From contig JBLHKS010000093.1 of assembly GCA_047620505.1 (NCBI GenBank), positions 1 through 26,299 on the forward strand: a stretch of DNA of 26,299 nt, given 5' to 3'. The DNA is from JBLHKS01 sp047620505 (GTDB lineage: Bacteria; Verrucomicrobiota; Verrucomicrobiia; Verrucomicrobiales; DEV007). A program made the position numbers and the translations under genes. Below are positions 8,109 to 14,978 of the stretch, piece after piece. Each line of letters opens with the position of its first letter. Within the stretch, counting starts at the first letter, position 1. The notes below the pieces were generated by a model that did not search any database, was not told the origin of the DNA, and was given only the letters and a program-made list of their open reading frames with translations.

Positions 8109-9506
8109 ATGCTCAGCCCCCGACAACACCTCGCCCGCCGCCTCCATCAGCTGCTGGACGCCGTCCTTCTCCTCTTTGTCTTCTGGCTCAGCCACACGTT
8201 GCGCGCTCAAGTTTCGAATTGGAACCCGACCCTTATCCAGATCCCCGAATTCCGCGAGTTTTTCTGGATTCTCGCCTTCGTCGTCCCGTTCACCCCAATC
8301 GTCCTCTGCCTCAACGGCTACTACGAGCACCCGATGCGCAGGACCGTTCGTCAGTCGCTCAGCCAGTTCGTGCGTGCTCTGCTCTGGGTCGGCCTGATGG
8401 TCGGCGCGAGCGTCATCTTCTTAAAGTGGACCGTTCATTCCCGGTCGGTCATCCTGATTTTCATCCCGATCGCCGGAGCGGCCCTCCTCGCGAAAGACGC
8501 AGCGCTCAAAGCCTGGATGCTAAAGCGGCTTCGAAGCGGAAAAATGCGGATTCGCGTCGTCCTCGCCGGCCCCGATGAAGACCTCGATGCCGTTTGGACG
8601 CGCCTTCCGGAATTTGAGCGCCTGCAGATGGAAGTCGTTGCTCGAGTCGACCTCTCCAAAGAACCCGTGAAGCGGCTGAGCGGACTTTTCCGCGAAAAAA
8701 ACATCGAGCGGGTCATTTTCGCGGCTGAACACCTCCATTTTTACTTGGTCGAGACCGCCGTCCGCGCTTGCGAAACCGAAGGCGTCGAGGCCTGGCTCTC
8801 CACCGAATTTCTCAACACCGAGCGCGCAAAGCCGACCTTCGATCTCCTTGGCGATCAGCCGATGCTCGTTTTCCGCAACACGCCCGCCAACGTAACGGCC
8901 ATGCTCGCTAAAGAAATCTTCGACCGCACGCTCGCCGCGATCCTCCTCCTCATTTCGGCCCCGTTCTTGGTCGTCGCCTGGATCGGCATCAAGCTGAGTT
9001 CGCCTGGTCCGGCGATTTTCTGCCAGGAACGCGGCGGCCGCTACGGCAAGCCCTTCAAAATGTACAAATTCCGCACGATGAACCTCGACGCAGATTCGCC
9101 TGCAGTTCGTCAGCAGCTGCTGGCCAGCAACGAGCAGGACGGACCCGCTTTTAAGATGAAACGCGACCCGCGAGTCTTTCGCTTTGGCGCGTTTCTGCGG
9201 AAAACGAGCATCGACGAGCTCCCGCAGCTCCTCAACATCCTCAAAGGCGAGATGAGCCTCGTCGGGCCGCGCCCGCTGCCGGTTTACGAGGTCGAAAAGA
9301 TCGAAAAATCCGCGCAGCGTCGCCGCCTCAGCGTCAAACCGGGGCTGACCTGTCTTTGGCAGATCTCTGGCCGAAGCGGGATCACGGATTTCGATCAATG
9401 GGTCGAGCTAGACCTCGAATACATCGACAACTGGTCCTTCTGGCTCGATCTCAAAATCCTCTGCCGAACCGCGCCTGTGGTTTTGTCAGGCGGCGGAGCG
9501 AGGTAA
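8109..9506 (+). CDS. exopolysaccharide-type polyprenyl glycosylphosphotransferase (bacterial sugar transferase)
   Basis: Enzymes of this family start polysaccharide repeat units by moving a sugar-1-phosphate from a nucleotide sugar to undecaprenyl phosphate at the inner membrane. The 465-residue length fits the full WcaJ/WbaP-like architecture. There are four N-terminal membrane segments (about 15-30, 51-69, 88-106, 113-130), a central soluble region (about 145-260), then a further membrane or re-entrant helix (274-296) and the catalytic domain. Diagnostic motifs are KFRTM (320-324), the Asp-Glu pair in SIDELPQLLN (369-370) and LVGPRP (384-389), followed by KPGLTCLWQISGRS. The sugar specificity cannot be read from sequence. 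It is the first of three plus-strand genes, followed by the short aldehyde dehydrogenase-like gene and a sulfatase. No glycosyltransferase or wzx/wzy genes are in the window. Confidence 0.9.
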   Translation: MLSPRQHLARRLHQLLDAVLLLFVFWLSHTLRAQVSNWNPTLIQIPEFREFFWILAFVVPFTPIVLCLNGYYEHPMRRTVRQSLSQFVRALLWVGLMVGASVIFLKWTVHSRSVILIFIPIAGAALLAKDAALKAWMLKRLRSGKMRIRVVLAGPDEDLDAVWTRLPEFERLQMEVVARVDLSKEPVKRLSGLFREKNIERVIFAAEHLHFYLVETAVRACETEGVEAWLSTEFLNTERAKPTFDLLGDQPMLVFRNTPANVTAMLAKEIFDRTLAAILLLISAPFLVVAWIGIKLSSPGPAIFCQERGGRYGKPFKMYKFRTMNLDADSPAVRQQLLASNEQDGPAFKMKRDPRVFRFGAFLRKTSIDELPQLLNILKGEMSLVGPRPLPVYEVEKIEKSAQRRRLSVKPGLTCLWQISGRSGITDFDQWVELDLEYIDNWSFWLDLKILCRTAPVVLSGGGAR

Positions 9507-9508
9507 AC

Positions 9509-9524
9509 GGCCTTCGGCCAATTT
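9509..9524 (+). terminator. weak terminator-like hairpin after the sugar transferase gene
   Basis: GGCC-TTC-GGCC forms a 4-bp stem with a 3-base loop, two bases after the stop codon, and is followed by AATTTT. The stem is short for an intrinsic terminator. Just after it the 9-mer TTCGAATTT occurs twice (9524-9532 and 9538-9546). Confidence 0.25.
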
Positions 9525-9575
9525 TCGAATTTCGGGCTTCGAATTTAGAGTTTTCGATGCCAGATTCCGCCCACA

Positions 9576-10460
9576 ATGGCGACAGAAACCGAAGCGGACC
9601 GGCTCAAAATTCTCAAAACCTACAAGCTCTTCATCGGCGGCAAATTTCCGCGGACTGAAAGTGGCCGCTACGCTGTCGCGAAAAATCCGGAGGGCGAACA
9701 CGTGGCCAATTATTGCAAAGCATCTCGGAAAGACCTGCGCGACGCCGTTCGGGCTGCTCGCGGTGCCCAATCGGGCTGGGCAAAAGCGACTGCTTACCTT
9801 CGCGGCCAAATTATATATCGGATCGGCGAGATGGTCGAAGGTCGAGCTGCGCAATTTGTCGAGGAACTCGAGCAGGCCGGCCTGAGCACCGACGAAGCCC
9901 GCCGCGAAGTCGCCGCGACAGTCGATCGTCTAGTGTACTATGCAGGTTGGAGCGATAAATTCGATTCGGTCTTCGGCAGCGTGAATCCGGTTGCTTCTCC
10001 GCATTGGAACGTCACTTCGAGCGAGCCGATGGGAGTCGTCGGCCTCATTTGTCCTGATCAACCTGGCCTACTTTCGTTAGCGACGCTCACAGCAGTTGCT
10101 GTGGTCAGCGGAAACGCCGTCGTCGCCCTCGCGAGCGAGAAAACGCCGCTTCCTTCGATCACATTTGCCGAAGCGATCGCGACGAGCGACGTGCCCGGCG
10201 GCGTAATTAACATTCTAACCGGCGAACGGACCGAGCTAGCCCCGATCCTCGCTGAGCACATGGACGTCAACGGCGTAATCGATGCCAGCGGCGATTCAGA
10301 AATCGCGAAAACTGTGGCTGAGGGCTCTGGTTTGAACGTCAAGCGGACGCCGCGTTGGAAGCTGAGCGGAGAAGAATGGTTCGGATCGAAAGCGGAAGAT
10401 CCGTATCGAATTCTGGACGCCGTCGAGTTCAAAACGGCGTGGCATCCCGCCGGAGTCTAG
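9576..10460 (+). CDS. truncated aldehyde dehydrogenase-like protein lacking the catalytic half
   Basis: The first ~240 residues align by motif with the N-terminal NAD-binding half of aldehyde dehydrogenases: FIGGKF near residue 15, the AVRAARGAQSGWAK helix, and EPMGVVGLICP around 149. The product then ends at residue 294, whereas catalytic family members run to about 480-500. The catalytic Glu (ELGGK region), the catalytic Cys and the oligomerisation tail are all missing. The C terminus is a distinct short tail ending EFKTAWHPAGV. I recall similar short, probably non-catalytic homologues related to ALDH16 that usually sit beside a full-length aldehyde dehydrogenase; no such partner is visible here. 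The frame is clean and no further dehydrogenase sequence follows, so it looks like a genuine short protein rather than a recent truncation. The sulfatase starts 11 bases downstream. Confidence 0.75.
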   Translation: MATETEADRLKILKTYKLFIGGKFPRTESGRYAVAKNPEGEHVANYCKASRKDLRDAVRAARGAQSGWAKATAYLRGQIIYRIGEMVEGRAAQFVEELEQAGLSTDEARREVAATVDRLVYYAGWSDKFDSVFGSVNPVASPHWNVTSSEPMGVVGLICPDQPGLLSLATLTAVAVVSGNAVVALASEKTPLPSITFAEAIATSDVPGGVINILTGERTELAPILAEHMDVNGVIDASGDSEIAKTVAEGSGLNVKRTPRWKLSGEEWFGSKAEDPYRILDAVEFKTAWHPAGV

Positions 10461-10471
10461 CCCAATTTATT

Positions 10472-11809
10472 ATGAGATCCGTCTTCTTCATCTTCGCATT
10501 GAATTTTCTCACCCTAGCAGCTGCTAGTGCTCAAGACCCGCCTAAACCGAACATCGTCCTCATTTTCGTCGACGACATGGGCTACGGCGACCTCGGTTGT
10601 TACGGCAACGAGAAGATCAAAACGCCCAACATCGATCGTCTCGCTTCCGAGGGGCAGCGCTGGACGAGTTTCTGCGCTTCGGGCTCGACCTGTGTGCCAA
10701 GCCGGACGGGTTTGATGAGCGGCCGCCATCCCGGATTGCTGGGAAAACAAAAACTACCCGCCGATCCCAAAGCGCTGATGCCCGCGATGCTCAGTCGCGC
10801 TGGCTACCAAACGGCGATCCTCGGAAAATGGCATCTCGCGGGCTACCCAAAAGACTTCACCGCAAGCCCGATGCATCCGCTCGAATGCGGTTTCGACTAC
10901 CACTACGGGACTCCTGGTAGCAACGACGTTCCGGCACCGCTCGGGAAAAAGCAGAATCGCGAAGTTTTCGACACCTGTGGCAAATTCACGTTTCAAGTTC
11001 CGCTGATTCGCGGTCGCGAAGTGTTGGAAATGCCTGTTAACCAGGAACTTTTGACCAAGCGGTATACCGAGGAAGCTGTGAAGTGGATCGAGGCCAGCAA
11101 GGATGAGCCCTTTTTCCTCTACCTCGCCCACAACATGCCGCACGCGCCGGTTTTCGCGTCGCCGGAGTTCCAGGGCAAGAGCGAAGGCGGCCGCTACGGC
11201 GATGTGATCGAGGAAATCGATTGGTCGGTCGGTCAGGTGCTCACGGCGCTGGCAGCTGCTGGCGTGGAAGAGAACACACTCGTGGTTTTCACCAGCGATA
11301 ACGGGCCGTGGACAATGTTCGGGCCGCATGGCGGAACCACGGGGCCGTTGCGCGGCGAGAAGGGGACTTTCTGGGAAGGCGGATTTCGAGTGCCGGGGAT
11401 TTTTCGTTGGAAGGGAACGATCGAGCCGGGCGAGTTCGGTGGTTTGGCAGCGAATCTCGATCTCTACGCGACGTTCGCGAAACTCTCCGGTGGCGAAATG
11501 CCCTCAGACAAGCCGGGTTTTATTTCGAAGGACCTGACTGGCGTGCTGCTCGATGGAAAAGCGAGTCCGAGGTCGAAATGGTTCTACGGAAACGCGTTTC
11601 GCTCAGGGAAATTCAAAATTCATCTCGCGACGAAAGAGCGATCATCGAATCCGGACACGCGCAAGCGCGAGCCGATGACGAAACACGATCCGCCGCTGCT
11701 GTTCGATCTCGCGGCTGATCTTGGCGAGCAGAAAAACATCGCCGCCGACAATCCGGAAGTCGTCGAGCGGCTCCTCAAAGAGATGAATGCCTTCAAAAAC
11801 GGTCGATGA
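10472..11809 (+). CDS. secreted formylglycine-dependent sulfatase (S1 type)
   Basis: The protein (445 residues) hydrolyses a sulfate ester, probably on a polysaccharide or glycoconjugate, in the periplasm or outside the cell. A signal peptide (about 1-20) precedes PNIVLIFVDDMGYGDLGCYG with the metal-binding Asp34-Asp35. Cys74 in CVPSRTG is the Cys-type site converted to formylglycine. Lys119 and His121 (GKWH) and Asp276-Asn277 (TSDNG) match further active-site and calcium ligands. I chose the Met at 10472 because it begins the signal peptide; the open frame extends upstream to 10355 only as an overlap with the aldehyde dehydrogenase-like gene. The formylglycine-generating enzyme is not in this window. 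Its 3' end overlaps the convergent kinase gene by 17 bases. The natural substrate cannot be deduced. Confidence 0.92.
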   Translation: MRSVFFIFALNFLTLAAASAQDPPKPNIVLIFVDDMGYGDLGCYGNEKIKTPNIDRLASEGQRWTSFCASGSTCVPSRTGLMSGRHPGLLGKQKLPADPKALMPAMLSRAGYQTAILGKWHLAGYPKDFTASPMHPLECGFDYHYGTPGSNDVPAPLGKKQNREVFDTCGKFTFQVPLIRGREVLEMPVNQELLTKRYTEEAVKWIEASKDEPFFLYLAHNMPHAPVFASPEFQGKSEGGRYGDVIEEIDWSVGQVLTALAAAGVEENTLVVFTSDNGPWTMFGPHGGTTGPLRGEKGTFWEGGFRVPGIFRWKGTIEPGEFGGLAANLDLYATFAKLSGGEMPSDKPGFISKDLTGVLLDGKASPRSKWFYGNAFRSGKFKIHLATKERSSNPDTRKREPMTKHDPPLLFDLAADLGEQKNIAADNPEVVERLLKEMNAFKNGR

Positions 11810-12643
11810 TCGTCTGCGCCTGCCGCGCGTAACCGCCGCCGAACAGGTTGAAGTGGTTTAGCACGTGGTAGAGATTGTAGATCGGCTTACGATCCTCAGC
11901 TCCGTCGGGCAGCGGCCAGCTTCCTTCGTAAGCAGTATAGAAATCGGCTGAAAATCCGCCGAACATTTCGGTGAACGCCAGTTCGGCTTCGCGATCTCCG
12001 TAGTAAACCGCTGGGTCAAAAATCACCGGCTCATCACTTTCGTCAAACGCCGCGTTTCCGCCCCAGAGGTCGCCGTGAAGCAACGACGGGCGAGGCTCGT
12101 GCGCGCCGATGAGATCCGGAATCCGCTCCAGCAGCTGCTCGGCACCTCGAAACGTCGTCCCGCGCTTTTCCGCGAGCTGAAACTGAAACCCCAGCCGCTG
12201 CTCGGCGAAAAACCTACCCCAATTTCGATCCCAACCATTTTTCTGCGGCGTCGCGCCGATGTGATTGTCGCGTCGCCAGCCGAACTCCGGCGCTTCGACT
12301 CTGTGAAGATCCGCGAGCTGTTTTCCAAGGGCTGAACTGTCTCCGGAACCACACAGATCGATCGCCTCAATTACGAGAAACGCTTGAGAAGCGGCTGATC
12401 CCGATCCAATTACTTCAGGAACTCGGATCTTCCGTGAGGATGCGAGTTCAGCGAGCCCCTCGGCCTCCGCCTCGAACATTTCCAGCTTGTCGGACGAATT
12501 GAATTTTACGAAAAACCGCTCCCCGGTTCCATTCGTTAGAATCCGCGATCGTTGATGCAGCCACCGCCGACCGAGCGCATGTGAAAATCGCCAAGCGGCG
12601 TGCCGATGACCCTTTCGAAGGCGTCGATCATCTCCGGATTCAT
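11793..12643 (-). pseudogene. fructosamine kinase-family gene with a frameshift
   Basis: Fructosamine/ketosamine kinases phosphorylate sugar adducts on amines and so promote protein deglycation. The main frame carries the family hallmarks: RFFVK (ATP-binding Lys), the catalytic HGDLWGGN loop near 12077-12054 and DPAVYYGDREAEL just after it. The N terminus, MNPEMIDAFERVIGTPLGD ending GGGCIN, lies in another frame that starts at ATG 12643 and stops at 12536. The two halves join at about 12556-12545 if one base is added; the span is 851 bases, and 852 would give a 283-residue protein, the normal family length. The alignment across the joint (GGGCIN-x-S-RILTNG) leaves no other residues missing. 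This is either a recent pseudogene or a single-base sequencing or assembly error. It converges on the sulfatase and diverges from the kelch gene with only 35 bases between starts. Confidence 0.85.
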
Positions 12644-12678
12644 GTTTGAGACTTCCACATTTGGCGTAGAATCGCCTC

Positions 12679-13650
12679 ATGAAATTCCTCCCGCTTTTTC
12701 TGATTTTTGCGCTTCCGCTCGCAGCCGATGAGCCCCAGCAGCTGCCGGATCTCCCAGCCGGAATCACGAGTTTCGGCGCTGCAGTTCACTCCGACGGAGC
12801 GCTCTACGTTTTTGGAGGTCATCTAGGCAAGGCCCACGAATACAGCAGGGACGATGTCCACAAACCGCTATTGCGTTTGAAACTTGGTGATGGAGCTGAG
12901 GCGAAATGGGAAGAACTCCCAGGCGAAGAGCCCGCTCTCGGCCCTGCGTTGGTCACGCACGAATCCGGTTTGATTCGGGTTGGCGGGATGCAGCCGAAAA
13001 ACGCGAAAGGCGAGGAGCACGACATGCATTCGATCGCGCTCGCGAGCCGGTTTGATCCGGAAACGAACAAGTGGATCGGCCTGCCCGAATTGCCGAAGCC
13101 GCGTTCGAGCCACGACGCTTTCGTCTCCGGCGACAAAGTCTATGTTGCTGGCGGATGGCAGATGCGAGGCGAGGAATCGAGTCTTTGGGCAACGACGGTC
13201 GAAGTGCTCGATCTCTCAACCGAAAAGCCAGCCTGGCGGACTCTGAAACAGCCGTTTCGCCGCCGCGCTCTCGCTGTTGTGGCAACGGAAACGGAGCTGT
13301 TCTGCTTCGGTGGACTCGACAACGGCGGCGAAACCAGCCTTGAGGTGGACGTCCTCGATTTAGAGACTGAAGAATGGAGCAAAGGCCCCGAATTGCCCGA
13401 TGGCCCCGTGAAAGGCTTCGGCTTAGCGGCAACGACGGTCGGCGGCGAGGTTTTCATCACCGGTTTGAGCGGCGAAGTTCATAGGCTGGATCGCAAAGCG
13501 GGAAAATGGGTCGAGATCGACAAGTTAGACGATGGCAGAATGTTTGCCCGTCTCGCTCCGGTTGATTCGGACACGCTGATCGTGGTTGGCGGAGGCACGC
13601 GCGAAGGCCGCGCGCTGAAGCTCGAATTGGTCGAGTTAGAATCCGATTGA
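12679..13650 (+). CDS. secreted kelch-repeat beta-propeller protein
   Basis: The 323-residue product begins with a signal peptide (about 1-16, cleaved near LAADEP). The rest is a series of roughly 50-residue kelch blades. Each has a buried strand such as LYVFGG, VYVAGG, LFCFGG or LIVVGGG, followed by a conserved Trp in contexts like KWEELP, KWIGLPELP and EWSKGPELP. The whole-protein fold is therefore a beta-propeller of about six blades. Secreted bacterial kelch proteins include N-acetylneuraminate mutarotase-type enzymes, but I see nothing specific enough to assign that activity. The start at 12679 is set by the signal peptide. It ends 6 bases before the convergent PQQ-propeller gene, and both stops lie in one hairpin. 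Confidence 0.85.
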   Translation: MKFLPLFLIFALPLAADEPQQLPDLPAGITSFGAAVHSDGALYVFGGHLGKAHEYSRDDVHKPLLRLKLGDGAEAKWEELPGEEPALGPALVTHESGLIRVGGMQPKNAKGEEHDMHSIALASRFDPETNKWIGLPELPKPRSSHDAFVSGDKVYVAGGWQMRGEESSLWATTVEVLDLSTEKPAWRTLKQPFRRRALAVVATETELFCFGGLDNGGETSLEVDVLDLETEEWSKGPELPDGPVKGFGLAATTVGGEVFITGLSGEVHRLDRKAGKWVEIDKLDDGRMFARLAPVDSDTLIVVGGGTREGRALKLELVELESD

Positions 13651-13664
13651 TGAGCGTCAATCGG
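13643..13664. terminator. stop-codon hairpin shared by two convergent genes
   Basis: CCGATTGA (13643-13650) and TCAATCGG (13657-13664) are perfect 8-base inverted arms around the 6-base loop TGAGCG. The left arm ends with the TGA of the kelch gene and the right arm begins with the TGA of the lipoprotein propeller gene on the other strand. The structure is therefore symmetrical for both transcripts. No T-run follows on either side, so it may act as an mRNA 3'-end structure rather than a classical intrinsic terminator. Confidence 0.4.
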
Positions 13665-14838
13665 CGGTCTTGAAAGCGTAAATCCCGCCGTCTTCGGCTG
13701 AAATGATGAGATAACCGCCCGCGATCGCTGGAGATGCCGCGATTCGCTCGCCGATCTCGTAGGTCCAGAGTTCTTTGCCTTCGGCGGTGTCGACCGCGTA
13801 GAGGCGGCCGTCGTCCGAACCAATGAAGATCGCGTTGTTCGTGACCACCGGCGAGCTATCGAAATTTCCGCGCGCTGAGAACTCCCAGATTTGCTCGCCG
13901 GATGTGCGATCGAGCGCGCGCAGCCGTTTGTCGCGGCCAGCTGCGTAAACGCGATCCGTCGTCACCGCTGGGGATGCCTGGTAGGGGAAATTTCGATCTT
14001 CGAACGTCCAAATCGTCTCGGCGGATTTGAGATCGATCGCTTGAACCTGCTCGCCATGGTGGGCGACGTAGGCGATTTCGTCCATGACCGCGCAGGAGTT
14101 CGCGATGTAGGAACCGACCTCGATCTTCTTCACTTCATCGCCGGTGGTGGCATCGAGCAAGTGCAGCATCGCGTCACAACCGCCGATGATCACGACTCCG
14201 GAAACCCGATCAACGGTCGGAGTGCCAATAACGTAGTTATCGGTTTCTGCGGCCCAGACTTTTTCGCCGGTTTTGGCGTCCAGCGCGTAGACAAAATAGT
14301 CGTAGCTGCCGAACACGACGAGCTCGCGGCCTTCCGATGTCGTGAAATAATTTACGCCGCCCAGAATCTGGTCGTTGCATTCGAACCGCCACACTTCTTC
14401 GCCAGTTTCGCGGTTCAGCGCGAACAGAAATCCGTCGCCAGAGCCAAAGTAGACGAGGTCTCCGACAATCGCCGCGCTTCCTTCGATTGTGGTGCTCTCG
14501 TCGGACTTAAAGGTCCATTTCAGCTCTCCGTCGTCGAGGTTCAGGCAATAAAATTCCCCATTTGATGAGCCGACATAAACTTTGCCGTCTGCGATCGCCG
14601 CTGTGGCGAGAATCGCGTCTTCCGTCTCGATCACCCACGCCAGTTCAAGCGGCAAGGGCATGTCGAGATCGATTACCCCGGTCATGTTGGAATCGCCCCG
14701 AAACGACGTCCAGTTTGAAGCCGCAGGGCTGGTTTTTTTAACGCTTTCTGGGGCTGGTTTCTCCTCACCGGTGTCTTCTTGACAGCCGGAAGCGAGAATC
14801 CCGATGCAAAGCAGGATGGGAAACGAAGTCTTTTTCAT
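13657..14838 (-). CDS. lipoprotein with PQQ-type (BamB-like) beta-propeller
   Basis: The product is 393 residues. The start at 14838 yields a lipoprotein signal with LASGC and the acylated Cys19; the open frame extends upstream but adds no signal-like sequence. The rest is a row of PQQ-type repeats of about 40 residues with the consensus V(Y/F)xGSxDGxLYALDxxTGExxW, for example VYFGSGDGFLFALNRETGEEVW and IFIGSDDGRLYAVDTAEGKELW. This predicts a propeller, probably eight-bladed, anchored in a membrane and facing the periplasm or surface. The fold is shared by BamB, the outer-membrane assembly scaffold, and by quinoprotein dehydrogenases. Neither dehydrogenase catalytic residues nor neighbouring bam genes are visible, so a scaffold or binding role is more likely than catalysis. 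It diverges from the M1 peptidase gene across a 140-base gap. Confidence 0.87.
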   Translation of the reverse strand: MKKTSFPILLCIGILASGCQEDTGEEKPAPESVKKTSPAASNWTSFRGDSNMTGVIDLDMPLPLELAWVIETEDAILATAAIADGKVYVGSSNGEFYCLNLDDGELKWTFKSDESTTIEGSAAIVGDLVYFGSGDGFLFALNRETGEEVWRFECNDQILGGVNYFTTSEGRELVVFGSYDYFVYALDAKTGEKVWAAETDNYVIGTPTVDRVSGVVIIGGCDAMLHLLDATTGDEVKKIEVGSYIANSCAVMDEIAYVAHHGEQVQAIDLKSAETIWTFEDRNFPYQASPAVTTDRVYAAGRDKRLRALDRTSGEQIWEFSARGNFDSSPVVTNNAIFIGSDDGRLYAVDTAEGKELWTYEIGERIAASPAIAGGYLIISAEDGGIYAFKTAD

Positions 14839-14978
14839 GGGGCGAAGATTAGGAGTTGAGCCGCAGTTGGCAACACGATTCAGGGGCATCAACGGCACTC
14901 TTTCCGCACCGTGGATTTGTTGGACTCAGCGCTCGCGAATTTCTTGCGGGGTGGGGGACCACGTCCCAAACTCTCGGA

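Noticed and set aside
8520..9398. A 292-codon open frame on the minus strand inside the sugar transferase gene
   Set aside because: It is antisense to a gene with complete family motifs, has a charged, low-complexity composition and no recognisable domain. GC-rich codon bias explains the missing stops.
12545..12556. Programmed ribosomal frameshifting in the kinase gene
   Set aside because: No slippery heptamer or following strong hairpin was seen, and programmed frameshifting is not known in this family.
12643..12767. An upstream extension of the kinase main frame to 12767
   Set aside because: The translated extension is arginine/serine-rich and unlike the family, whereas the true N terminus is found in the shifted frame starting at 12643.
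14955..14967. GGGAC-CAC-GTCCC dyad just upstream of the M1 peptidase start
   Set aside because: Arms of five bases are common by chance in GC-rich sequence and no second copy was noticed.
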